DNA from: Chloroflexota bacterium
GTDB taxonomy: Bacteria > Chloroflexota > Anaerolineae > Aggregatilineales > Phototrophicaceae
NCBI GenBank assembly: GCA_026709625.1
Contig: JAPOSR010000052.1
Coordinates: 1-64,000 of the forward strand
Direction: 5' to 3'
DNA: 64,000 nt
Within the stretch, counting starts at the first letter, position 1; each line of letters begins with the position of its first letter. The notes beneath the pieces were generated by a model. It was not told the origin of the DNA, made no database searches, and saw only the letters and a program-made list of their open reading frames with translations. Positions 8,877-16,931 of this stretch are shown here, piece by piece. The translations under genes were made by a program, and so were the position numbers.

Positions 8877-9539
8877 ATGACACACCTGTCGCCGGTCGTT
8901 CAGCGGCTGCGCATCACATTTGGCAAAGCCGGCCCCTTGCGTTATACCAGCAACCTGGATATGGCGAAGATCTGGGAGCGGACGCTGCGCCGAGCCGAGC
9001 TGCCGCTGCTGTATACGCGCGGTTTCAACACCCGTCCGCGCATCTCGCTGGCCATGCCCCTGCCTCTGGGCATCTCCAGCGATTGTGAGATTTTGGACAT
9101 TTCCCTGCGCGAGCGGCTGGACTTCTGCGAGGCAGGGCTGCGCGAGCGGCTGCTGGCGGTGTCGCCACACGGCTTGTCGATCGTGGCGATCGAAGAGGTC
9201 GCCCCGCGCAGTTCCGCCGTGCAATCGCGAATTGTCAGCGCCGAATACCACATTCGCTTTTATGACAGACAAGAGCGCGCCAGCTTGCAGCGCAAAATCG
9301 CCGAGCTGCTCGCCCAGTCGACCATCATTGTCGAGCGGACTCGCCGGCGCAAACGCAGCGTCATGGATGTGCGGCCGCTGATCTTGTCGCTGAACATAGA
9401 CGAACAAGCCAACTTGCTGGCGCATTTGTCGGTGGGCGACCGCGGCAACCTGCGGCCCGATGACCTGCTGGAGCTGCTGAATCTGGACGGCGCGCACAGC
9501 AGCATTCATCGCAGCCGGCTGCATATGCTATCTGAATGA
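8877..9539 (+). CDS. DUF2344 / TIGR03936-type radical-SAM-linked protein
   Basis: A 220-residue protein of the family often fused to the C-terminus of TIGR03960 radical-SAM proteins. Typical features are RLRITFGKAGPLRYTSNLD (the family's R-x-x-Y/F-x-K-x-G-x-x-R-Y/F-x-S-H/N-x-D), YTRGFNTRPRISLAMPLPLG and the C-terminal PDDLLELLNLD. The S-x-L-D here replaces the more usual S-H-x-D. The biochemical role of the family is not established. The partner radical-SAM gene is at 11115-13037, separated by psuG and a minus-strand DinB gene, so the fusion seen elsewhere is split here. It is followed 7 bp later by psuG. Confidence 0.8.
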   Translation: MTHLSPVVQRLRITFGKAGPLRYTSNLDMAKIWERTLRRAELPLLYTRGFNTRPRISLAMPLPLGISSDCEILDISLRERLDFCEAGLRERLLAVSPHGLSIVAIEEVAPRSSAVQSRIVSAEYHIRFYDRQERASLQRKIAELLAQSTIIVERTRRRKRSVMDVRPLILSLNIDEQANLLAHLSVGDRGNLRPDDLLELLNLDGAHSSIHRSRLHMLSE

Positions 9540-9546
9540 GGGCACA

Positions 9547-10464
9547 ATGAGCGCAAGGCAAACATTTCACATCCGCGCCGATATCCAGGCGGCTTTGGAG
9601 GCCGGGCAGCCAGTGGTCGCGCTGGAATCGACGTTAATCACACATGGCTTGCCCCACCCGCTGAATATCGAGACAGCGCTGGATATGGAAGCAGCCGTGC
9701 GCGCTGGCGGAGCGCTCCCCGCTACGATCGCGGTGCTGGCTGGCGACATCACCGTTGGCTTGACTCGCGAGCAGATTCAAACGTTGGCGGGACTGCCCGC
9801 TGGCGCAGTCCGCAAATGCAGCCGCCGCGACCTGCCGATCGTCACTGCCCTGCGGCAGCATGGCGCGACAACTGTAGCTGGCACCATGATCATCGCCGCG
9901 TTGGCGGGCATTAAACTCTTCGCAACCGGCGGCATCGGCGGTGTGCATCGGGGCAACCCGCATGATGTCTCGGCAGATTTGACCGAGTTTGGGCGCACGG
10001 CGGTGGCTGTCGTTTCTTCAGGCGCGAAGTCGATCTTGGATCTGCCGCTGACGCTGGAAGCGCTGGAAACGCAGGGCGTGCCCGTGCTTGGCTATGGGAC
10101 AGATGTACTGCCCGCCTTCTATGCCCGGCGCAGCGACCTGCCGATCGACCAGCGCGTTGACAGTCCTCAGCAAGCCGCCGCCATCATCGCCGCTGGCCAG
10201 CAACTGGGCGTGGCGAATGGCATGTTGATTGTCGCGCCCGTGCCCGCCGCCGCGGCATTGGATGCGGCAGCCGCGGAAGGAGCCATTCTGCAGGCGACCA
10301 ACGAAGCGCTGGCGCAAGGCATCGCTGGCAAAGACATCACGCCCTTTGTGCTGCGGCGCGTCAGCGAATTGACCGCTGGCCAGTCCATGTCCGCCAATAT
10401 CGCGCTGCTGCGAAACAATGCGCGCATCGCCGGGCAGATTGCCGTGGCGCTCAGCCAGATTTAG
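9547..10464 (+). CDS. psuG: Pseudouridine-5'-phosphate glycosidase
   Basis: A 305-residue cytosolic enzyme that cleaves the C-glycosidic bond of pseudouridine 5'-phosphate to uracil and ribose 5-phosphate, part of pseudouridine salvage. The family signature is clear: ALESTLITHGLPHP near the N-terminus (with the catalytic/metal-binding Glu region), ATIAVLAGDITVGLT, TVAGTMIIAALAGI, FATGGIGGVHRG (the metal- and phosphate-binding loop), DVSADLTEFGRTAVAVVSSG and NGMLIVAPVPA. Full length for the family. No PsuK-type kinase is adjacent. The ATG lies 7 bp after the DUF2344 stop, so the two genes probably share a transcript. Confidence 0.93.
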   Translation: MSARQTFHIRADIQAALEAGQPVVALESTLITHGLPHPLNIETALDMEAAVRAGGALPATIAVLAGDITVGLTREQIQTLAGLPAGAVRKCSRRDLPIVTALRQHGATTVAGTMIIAALAGIKLFATGGIGGVHRGNPHDVSADLTEFGRTAVAVVSSGAKSILDLPLTLEALETQGVPVLGYGTDVLPAFYARRSDLPIDQRVDSPQQAAAIIAAGQQLGVANGMLIVAPVPAAAALDAAAAEGAILQATNEALAQGIAGKDITPFVLRRVSELTAGQSMSANIALLRNNARIAGQIAVALSQI

Positions 10465-10468
10465 CCGC

Positions 10469-10969
10469 TTATGGATCAGTCGCCCAGAGGTGCAAGATCA
10501 GGTCTTGCTCAAAGGTTGGCGCGCCCAGCTCATGCAGAAGCGCCAGGATCTGAGCGCGGTGGTCGGTGCCATGATTCACCACATGCAGCAGAATCTGCCA
10601 GCGCCGGCTGTGATGCCGTCCGCCTCTGTGTGAAAAATCCAATTCCACGACTTCTTCCATATCCGTATCCGTCAGAGCGCCGGTATACGCCAAGACATCC
10701 GCGCGAATCGAAACCCATGTTGAGCGCAATGCGGCTTGGTCGAGAAAATCGCTTTCATGAAGAAAATCGGGCAGCGGCAGGCATTGCAAGCGCGCGAGCC
10801 AGCGATTATCCACCTCGATGACATGCAGCAGCTGGTTGCGCAGCGACCGCAGGGAGTAATCGTTTTCCGCCACAAATTGCTGTGGGCTCAACTCCTGCGC
10901 GATGTCCCAGACGCGGTCGTACATCGCGTAATGATAGTCAAACAATGTTTTGATCGCCGACGCGTTCAT
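10469..10969 (-). CDS. DinB-like protein
   Basis: 166-residue four-helix-bundle protein of the DinB/YfiT superfamily, probably a divalent-metal enzyme (thiol- or stress-related transferase) of unknown substrate. The three family histidine positions can be placed: one in RNQLLHVIEVDNRWL near residue 50, and two in HVVNHGTDHRAQI near residue 130. The ATG at 10969 was chosen because the longer frame (to 11131) runs into the divergent promoter region. It is convergent with psuG (4 bp between the stops). A minus-strand -10-like TATACT at 11016-11011 lies 42 bp upstream. Confidence 0.8.
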   Translation of the reverse strand: MNASAIKTLFDYHYAMYDRVWDIAQELSPQQFVAENDYSLRSLRNQLLHVIEVDNRWLARLQCLPLPDFLHESDFLDQAALRSTWVSIRADVLAYTGALTDTDMEEVVELDFSHRGGRHHSRRWQILLHVVNHGTDHRAQILALLHELGAPTFEQDLILHLWATDP

Positions 10970-11035
10970 TTGCTGTGTCCTTTCCGGATAGCCAAGGCTG
11001 CGCGAGCCTGAGTATATGGGTTTTGCGCGACAGCC

Positions 11036-11065
11036 TTGCCACGACTCTGGCGCGTACACTATACT
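11036..11065 (+). promoter_or_regulatory. Sigma-70-type promoter for the radical-SAM gene
   Basis: TTGCCA (11036-11041), 18-bp spacer, TATACT (11060-11065), about 50 bp before the ATG at 11115. Confidence 0.5.
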
Positions 11066-11114
11066 GCTACAGCAAGCGGAACGGCGAAATGGGAAGATAT
11101 TGAAAGCGCGAATC

Positions 11115-13037
11115 ATGCAGCCAGGTTCCATCGAGCAGCGAATCGAACGGCATTTGTTGACAGTCGAGAAGCCGGGGCGCTATGTCGGTGGCGAATATAA
11201 CAGCGTCGTCAAAGACTGGGCGCGCGCTGATGTCAAAGTGGCGCTGGCATTCCCCGATATCTACGACCTAGGCATGTCCAACCTCGGCATCATGAATTTG
11301 TACCACCAGGTCAACCAGCGCGCTGATATGCTGGCAGAGCGCGTTTTCTCGCCCTGGCTGGATATGGAAGCCGTTATGCGCCAGCAGCAGATCCCGCTGT
11401 ATTCGCTGGAAAACAAACAGCCTATCCGCGACTTCGACCTGCTGGGCATCAGCCTGCCCTATGAGCAGCTGTATACCAACGCCATCAACCTGCTCGACCT
11501 GGCTGGATTGCCCATATTGAGCCGCGACCGCGACGAGCGCCACCCGCTGGTCATCGCTGGCGGGCACGCCTGCTTCAACCCCGAGCCGATGGCGGATTTC
11601 ATCGATGCCTTTGTCATCGGCGAAGGCGAAGAGGTCATCGTCGAGATCGCCGCCGCGCTGGGACGGCTGCGCGGGCTGCCGCGAACTGAACAGCTGCGAC
11701 AGATTGCGCGCATTCAAGGCATGTATGTGCCGCGCTTCTATGCTGTGGACTATCAGGCTGACGGGACTGTGCGCAGCGTGATGCCCAACCAGCCGGGCAT
11801 TCCAGCCCGGGTGTTAAAGCGCATCGTGCTCACCCTGCCCAAGCCATTTACCCGGTTCATCGTGCCCAATATCGACACTGTGCACAACCGTGCCCCCATC
11901 GAAATCATGCGTGGCTGCACGCGCGGCTGCCGATTTTGCCATGCCGGCATGGTTACGCGCCCGGTCCGCGAACGGCCCGTCGCCGAGATCATGACAGCGA
12001 TAGACGAGATCGTCCGTTACACCGGCTTTGAAGAAATCAGCCTGCTCAGCTTGTCGTCATCCGACTATGTCTGGGTTGAGGAGCTGGCGGAAGAAGTCAA
12101 CCGTGTTTACAAGGACGCCGGCTTGAGCCTCAGCCTGCCCAGCCTGCGCATCGAAAGCGCCAGCGCCGACCTGCTCGAAAAGATCGGTGGCACGCGCCGC
12201 AGCGGCTTTACATTCGCCCCCGAAGCCGCCGCCGAAAAAATGCGCGACTTAATCAACAAATATGTGTCTGACGACCAAGTCATCCAGACAGCGCGCGATG
12301 TCTATTCCCGCGGCTGGCGCACCATCAAGTTCTATTTCATGATCGGTCATCCCGACGAGACTCTGGACGATGTCCAAGCGATCATCGACCTGTGTGGACG
12401 CACCCTGCGCGAAGGCGCCAAGCTCCTGGGCAAAAAAGCCACCCTGAATGTCGGCGTCAGCACCTTCATCCCCAAGCCGCATACGCCTTTCCAGTGGGTG
12501 CCGCAAGACAGCCGCAAAAGCGTCGAGCGCAAGCAGGCTATGCTAAAACGGCAGATGCGCCGCGGCGGTATGCACCTGCGCTGGAATAGCTATGACGACA
12601 GCGAGTTTGAAGGCTGGCTGAGCCGGGGCGACCGCCGCCTCTCTCGCGTGATCCGCCGCGCATGGGAGCTGGGCTGCAAGTTTGATGCCTGGCAAGACCA
12701 GCACAAGCACGGGCGCTGGCTGCAAGCCTTTGCTGAATCAGGCATCGATCCAGCCTTTTATAACTTCCGCGAACGCGACCTGGACGAAGTTTTTCCGTGG
12801 GATCACATCGATGTGGGCTTGCGCAAGCGATTCTTGCAAGACGATTATTTGATGAGTATCCGCCGCGAGACCCGCGTCGATTGCCGCGACAAGTGCTTCG
12901 CCTGTGGCATCTTGCCCAAGTTTGCCAAAGAACGCGCGACAACCGACGATCTGGCTTGGGAATGCCCGCCGGTTACGCCAATCAACGAGCGCGGCCGCAA
13001 AAGCCCGGTCGAAATCCCTCTGAGCGCCATTGGCTGA
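11115..13037 (+). CDS. TIGR03960-family radical SAM protein (B12-binding-type N-terminus)
   Basis: 640-residue radical-SAM enzyme of the family paired with DUF2344. The N-terminal part (KVALAFPDIYDLGMSNLGI; LLGISLPYEQLYTN; HPLVIAGGHACFNPEP; FVIGEGEEVI) is the cobalamin-binding-like Rossmann module. The [4Fe-4S] cluster motif C-x3-C-x2-C is CTRGCRFC (Cys268, 272, 275), followed by GFEEISLLSLSSSDY. The C-terminus has further cysteines (CRDKCFACG) that could ligate a second cluster. I placed the start at ATG 11115, after the promoter at 11036-11065; the frame extends upstream to 11016 without family similarity. The substrate is unknown. It is followed directly by the hydrolase gene. Confidence 0.85.
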   Translation: MQPGSIEQRIERHLLTVEKPGRYVGGEYNSVVKDWARADVKVALAFPDIYDLGMSNLGIMNLYHQVNQRADMLAERVFSPWLDMEAVMRQQQIPLYSLENKQPIRDFDLLGISLPYEQLYTNAINLLDLAGLPILSRDRDERHPLVIAGGHACFNPEPMADFIDAFVIGEGEEVIVEIAAALGRLRGLPRTEQLRQIARIQGMYVPRFYAVDYQADGTVRSVMPNQPGIPARVLKRIVLTLPKPFTRFIVPNIDTVHNRAPIEIMRGCTRGCRFCHAGMVTRPVRERPVAEIMTAIDEIVRYTGFEEISLLSLSSSDYVWVEELAEEVNRVYKDAGLSLSLPSLRIESASADLLEKIGGTRRSGFTFAPEAAAEKMRDLINKYVSDDQVIQTARDVYSRGWRTIKFYFMIGHPDETLDDVQAIIDLCGRTLREGAKLLGKKATLNVGVSTFIPKPHTPFQWVPQDSRKSVERKQAMLKRQMRRGGMHLRWNSYDDSEFEGWLSRGDRRLSRVIRRAWELGCKFDAWQDQHKHGRWLQAFAESGIDPAFYNFRERDLDEVFPWDHIDVGLRKRFLQDDYLMSIRRETRVDCRDKCFACGILPKFAKERATTDDLAWECPPVTPINERGRKSPVEIPLSAIG

Positions 13038-13044
13038 AAACGCC

Positions 13045-13821
13045 ATGCAGACCAGCCGAATCGCCATAGACGGCATTGACATACGCCAAGCGGTTATCGG
13101 CGAGGGAGCGCCAGTGTTGATGACGCATGGCTGGGGCGCAAGCATCGAAACAATCTATCCGCTGGCAGCCCAGCTGAGCAAACTGGGGTATCGCTGCGTC
13201 ATGCTCGACTTGCCGGGCTTTGGTGAAAGCGCCGAGCCCCGCCGAGCCTGGAGTGTGCGCGATTATGTCGACTGCTGCCTGGCGCTCCTGGATGCGCACG
13301 ATTGGCCCTGCGCGCATTATTTTGGGCACTCGCTGGGCGGTCGCATCGGCTTGATGCTGGTGGCGGAACATCCCCAGCGCATAAACAAAATGACGCTTTC
13401 CAACAGCGCGGGCATCCGCGTCGAGCCCGGCATTGGGCAGCGGCTTCGGCTGGGCGCATATCGGCGCGCGCGCAGCAGCTTGCAGAAAATTGGCGCAAAA
13501 TCTACTGCTGAAAATCTGCGCCGACTCTACAACCAGCGGTTTGGGTCGGCGGATTTTTTGCAGGCATCGCCCCTCATGCGCCAGACATTGGCACAAATTG
13601 TCAATCAAGACTTGCTGGAATACGCTCGACGCGCAGCAAAGCCCACCGTGCTGATTTGGGGGGATGAGGATGAAGAAACGCCGCTGTGGATGGGGCGCAT
13701 GCTAGAAAACGCTATGCCAGATGCCGCGCTGATCGTGCAGCCTGGCGCGGGACATTATGCCTATCTGGATTTCCCCGAGCGCACAGCCAGCATCATGGAC
13801 GCGCTCTTTCGCAGCGATTAG
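13045..13821 (+). CDS. Alpha/beta-fold hydrolase
   Basis: 258-residue serine hydrolase of the alpha/beta superfamily. The oxyanion region is MTHGWGAS, the nucleophile elbow GHSLGG (Ser), the acid WGDEDEETP and the catalytic His GAGHYAYLD. All three triad members are in the expected order, and a cap region lies at ~residues 130-190 (arginine-rich, YRRARSSLQK). The ATG at 13045, 7 bp after the preceding stop, is preferred to TTG 13030, which would overlap it. It could be an esterase, lipase or C-C hydrolase; the substrate cannot be read from sequence. Confidence 0.85.
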   Translation: MQTSRIAIDGIDIRQAVIGEGAPVLMTHGWGASIETIYPLAAQLSKLGYRCVMLDLPGFGESAEPRRAWSVRDYVDCCLALLDAHDWPCAHYFGHSLGGRIGLMLVAEHPQRINKMTLSNSAGIRVEPGIGQRLRLGAYRRARSSLQKIGAKSTAENLRRLYNQRFGSADFLQASPLMRQTLAQIVNQDLLEYARRAAKPTVLIWGDEDEETPLWMGRMLENAMPDAALIVQPGAGHYAYLDFPERTASIMDALFRSD

Positions 13822-13962
13822 GGGGAGTGGTGATTTTGGTGTGTACGCGTTGCTTTGCCGCCACCCCAAAAAAATGAGGGAGGGGCTTGCATGCTGCGGA
13901 AGCGCAGGAAAAACGCCCCTTCCCTCGTTCTGGGGACGGGGGATGGAGGGCTTGGTTGCCAT
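13821..13962 (+). repeat. Interspersed intergenic structured repeat, copy A
   Basis: About 140 bp right after the hydrolase stop. It shares the 20-base word TGCTTTGCCGCCACCCCAAA and long stretches downstream with copy B at 20141-20322 in reverse orientation. The core folds as a nested hairpin: outer arms 13876-13886 and 13915-13926 (one bulged T), inner arms CTGCG/CGCAG (13894-13898, 13903-13907) with a GAAG loop. Chance reading frames run through it, but no coding signal is seen. Confidence 0.75.
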
Positions 13963-13994
13963 ATCCACGCATTCACCACTCCCAAGCGCGCGCG

Positions 13995-14022
13995 TTGCCC
14001 TATGCGCGGTTCGCCGTATAAT
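13995..14022 (+). promoter_or_regulatory. Sigma-70-type promoter for murF-ddl
   Basis: TTGCCC (13995-14000), 16-bp spacer, consensus TATAAT (14017-14022), 29 bp before the murF-like ATG at 14052. It lies just downstream of repeat copy A. Confidence 0.5.
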
Positions 14023-14051
14023 GCGCTGGTGGCGGTAGGCAAGGACTCTCC

Positions 14052-15656
14052 ATGCAAAACGACTGGACGCCCTTGGTCGGCTTGATTTGGCTGGCTGGCG
14101 CATGGCTGCGGCTGCGTCGGCAAGCGCGCTTCTATCAGATCGAGGAATACATGAGCCGGCGTTATCTGCGCTGGCTGCTGGCTGCTCGGTCGCGCTGGCT
14201 GCCACCGCGCCAGGTTGCCATCGGCTTGCTTGGCGTGGCGCTGGCGGCCAGCGCCGACCATCCGTATGACAGCCTGGCTGGCGGCTTGTTCGCGCTACTG
14301 GCTGTCTATCCAAAGCCGCAGGGCAAGATCAAAAAACCGCTGGTGATGACAGCGCGCGTCAAACGCATTCTGGCTGTCGCGCATATTGTCTGCGCCCTGC
14401 CCATAGTCGGCGTTTGGGCGGCAGGCGCGCCAAGCCCGGCGATTGGCGGTGTCGGCTTGGCGGTTTGGCTGCTCGCGCCCGGCTGGCTGGCGATGTCCAA
14501 TTGGCTGTTGACTCCACTGGATGCCATTGCAAAGCGGCGATTTCTGCGCCAGGCCGCGGTTGTGCTTGCGCAGACCCAGCCCAAGATCATCGGCATCACC
14601 GGCAGCTATGGCAAGACGACCACCAAATCTTTCTTGCGCGACATCCTCAGCCTACGCTATCAGGTGTATGCCACGCCCAAGAGTTACAATACTTTGATGG
14701 GCGTTTCGCTGGCGATCAACCGCGACTTGGCCGACGACTATCGCACAGAAATTTTTATCAGCGAGATGGGCGCGTATGTGCCAGGCGAGATCGCGCGCAT
14801 CTGTCAGTTGACGCCACCGGATATCGCCATCATCACCGAGGTCGGCCCGCAGCATCTCGAGCGATTTGGCTCGCTGGAGACTGTGCAAAAGGCAAAATAT
14901 GAACTGGTCGCCAACCTGCCGCCCGATGGAGTCGCTGTTTTCAACTGGGACAACGCCTACATCCGCGCCATGCACGAGCGGGGTTATCCGGCCACGCGCC
15001 TGACCGTGAGCCGCGAATTGTCGCTGGCCGAGGCGCGCGCTCAAGGCGTGACCTGGCTGGCGCAAGACATCCGCGAAAGCCTGGACGGCTTGTCTTTCTG
15101 CGCGATTGATGTCGCGAGCGGCGAAACAGCGCAGATTGCTACGCGGCTGCACGGCGATCACAATGTGACCAACCTGCTGCTGTGCATCGCTGTCGCGCGG
15201 CGCGAAGCCATCCCTCTGCGCGATATCGCCAGGCGCGTCCGCAGCTTGCAGCCCGCCGAAAACCGCCTCGTCCGCGAGACGACCGCCGCCGGCATCACCA
15301 TCATTAACGATGCCTACAGCGCCAACCCCAAAGGCGTCATCAGCGCTTTGAAGCTGCTGGGCATGCACCGGGAGGGCGCGCGGCTGTTGATCACGCCCGG
15401 CATGGTCGAGCTGGGCGCGCTGCAAGAGGGCGAAAACCGCAAGCTGGGTATGCTGGCGGCTGAATACGCCACCGACATCATCCTGGTGGGCGAGTCGCAA
15501 ACCGCGCCGATCTTGCGGGGGATCGAAGCGACCGCTTTTGACCGCGCGCATGTGCATGTAGTCGATAGCCTGGAGCAATCCATAGCCTGGTATCAGCGGC
15601 ATCTGCGCGCCGGCGATGCCGTGCTCTTCTTGAACGACTTGCCCGATACATATTGA
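14052..15656 (+). CDS. murF: MurF-like Mur ligase with N-terminal membrane domain
   Basis: Likely UDP-MurNAc-tripeptide:D-Ala-D-Ala ligase of peptidoglycan synthesis, 534 residues. The ATP loop GITGSYGKTTTK starts at residue 181, whereas in typical MurF it is near residue 105-110. The MurF-type central domain follows (ISEMGAYVPGEI; ITEVGPQHLERFGS; VQKAKYELVANLP, with the presumptive carbamoylated Lys). The C-terminal domain has AENRL and INDAYSANPKGVISAL. The usual N-terminal UDP-substrate-binding domain is not apparent. In its place residues ~1-165 contain about four hydrophobic segments (QVAIGLLGVALAASADH; GVGLAVWLLAPGWLAMSNWL), so the enzyme would be membrane-tethered. The adjacent ddl supports the D-Ala-D-Ala role. 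A related amino-acid ligase acting on another muropeptide is possible. Confidence 0.75.
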   Translation: MQNDWTPLVGLIWLAGAWLRLRRQARFYQIEEYMSRRYLRWLLAARSRWLPPRQVAIGLLGVALAASADHPYDSLAGGLFALLAVYPKPQGKIKKPLVMTARVKRILAVAHIVCALPIVGVWAAGAPSPAIGGVGLAVWLLAPGWLAMSNWLLTPLDAIAKRRFLRQAAVVLAQTQPKIIGITGSYGKTTTKSFLRDILSLRYQVYATPKSYNTLMGVSLAINRDLADDYRTEIFISEMGAYVPGEIARICQLTPPDIAIITEVGPQHLERFGSLETVQKAKYELVANLPPDGVAVFNWDNAYIRAMHERGYPATRLTVSRELSLAEARAQGVTWLAQDIRESLDGLSFCAIDVASGETAQIATRLHGDHNVTNLLLCIAVARREAIPLRDIARRVRSLQPAENRLVRETTAAGITIINDAYSANPKGVISALKLLGMHREGARLLITPGMVELGALQEGENRKLGMLAAEYATDIILVGESQTAPILRGIEATAFDRAHVHVVDSLEQSIAWYQRHLRAGDAVLFLNDLPDTY

Positions 15657-15672
15657 AAGCGAGGAGCAGCCG

Positions 15673-16863
15673 ATGAGCAGCCGCCGCAGCGCTGTCGCCG
15701 TCCTTTTTGGCGGACGCAGCGTAGAGCACGATGTTTCTATCGTAACCGGGCAGCAGATCATGGCGGCATTTCCAGCCGACCGCTACGAAACCGTCCCAGT
15801 CTACATCACGCGAGATGGGCGTTGGGTCACTGGCGCGCCGTTGCGGCATCTCAATAATTTTCGGGATGATGCGCTGCTGGAAAAGCCCGGTATCGAAGCC
15901 TGCCTGCTTTCGCCCGATACGCGGCATCATGGCTTGCTCATCAATCCGCTGGCGGGACGCTTCAGCCGCAGCCGTGTCCAGCGCATTGATGTGGTCTTCC
16001 CGGCGCTGCATGGTTCGCACGGCGAAGATGGCAGCCTGCAGGGTTTGCTGGAACTGGCGGACATTCCCTATATTGGCTGCGCGACCCTCGGCTCGGCGCT
16101 TGGCAACGACAAGATCATGACCAAGCTGGCGCTGCGGCAAGCGGGCCTGCCCGTTCTGGATGATATGTGGGTTGCGCGCGAAGCCTGGGCGGCCGCGCCG
16201 GATGCGATTGTGGCGCAGATCCGCGACCGCTTCGACTTTCCGATCTTCATCAAACCAGCCTGTCTGGGCTCGAGCATCGGCATCGGTCGGGCGAGCGACG
16301 AGGCTTTGCTGCGCGCCAGCATCGATGTCGCCGCCAGCTTTGACCGCCGCATTTTGGTCGAGCCAGCCCTGACAGACAGCGTGGAGATCAACTGCGCCGT
16401 GATGGGCTATGGCGATGAATACGAAGCCTCGCCCCTGGAACAACCACTCGGCTGGGATGACTTTCTTTCTTACGACGACAAATACATGCGTGGCGCAGAA
16501 GGCATGAAAAGCGCCGACCGCATCATCCCCGCGCCGATCGATGATGAGCTGGCCGCTCGCATCCAGGCATTGAGCATCGCTGCCTTCCAGGCTGTCGATG
16601 GGCGTGGCATCGCGCGCATCGATTATCTGGCGCGGCCGCAGGCTGGCGAAGTCTACCTCAACGAAATCAACACAATGCCGGGCTCGCTGGCGTTTTATCT
16701 TTGGCATGAGGCGGGCTATAGCCGCGCTCAAGTGCTGGAGCGCCTCGTGCAGCTAGGGCGCGCCGCGCATGCCGACAAACGCCGCAATACCTACGACTAC
16801 CCGACCAGCCTGGTATCCATAGCCAGCCAGCGCGGCAGCAAGGGAGTCAAGCGCAAGGGCTAG
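15673..16863 (+). CDS. ddl: D-alanine--D-alanine ligase
   Basis: 396-residue ATP-grasp enzyme making D-Ala-D-Ala for peptidoglycan. The N-terminal VLFGGRSVEHDVSIVTG is the family signature. HGSHGEDGSLQGLLELADIP and the FPIFIKPACLGSSIGIGRA loop (ATP-binding) follow, and the C-terminal metal site is YLNEINTMPGSLAFYLW. Length is in the range of VanA/Ddl enzymes with an insertion. An RBS-like GAGGAG lies 8 bases before the ATG. It is 16 bp downstream of the murF-like gene, with which it forms a cell-wall operon supplying the dipeptide that MurF adds. Confidence 0.94.
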   Translation: MSSRRSAVAVLFGGRSVEHDVSIVTGQQIMAAFPADRYETVPVYITRDGRWVTGAPLRHLNNFRDDALLEKPGIEACLLSPDTRHHGLLINPLAGRFSRSRVQRIDVVFPALHGSHGEDGSLQGLLELADIPYIGCATLGSALGNDKIMTKLALRQAGLPVLDDMWVAREAWAAAPDAIVAQIRDRFDFPIFIKPACLGSSIGIGRASDEALLRASIDVAASFDRRILVEPALTDSVEINCAVMGYGDEYEASPLEQPLGWDDFLSYDDKYMRGAEGMKSADRIIPAPIDDELAARIQALSIAAFQAVDGRGIARIDYLARPQAGEVYLNEINTMPGSLAFYLWHEAGYSRAQVLERLVQLGRAAHADKRRNTYDYPTSLVSIASQRGSKGVKRKG

Positions 16864-16864
16864 C

Positions 16865-16892
16865 TTGTCGCTCACTTTGCCTATGTTATCAT
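16865..16892 (+). promoter_or_regulatory. Candidate promoter for the membrane glycosyltransferase gene
   Basis: TTGTCG (16865-16870), 16-bp spacer, TATCAT (16887-16892), about 40 bp before the ATG at 16932. Confidence 0.4.
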
Positions 16893-16931
16893 AGGCCGCG
16901 AAAGGCGCAGCCAGCAGCCAAAGCGAACGCC

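Noticed and set aside
15478..16731. Minus-strand frame of 417 codons opposite ddl
   Set aside because: Antisense shadow; ddl motifs are complete on the plus strand.
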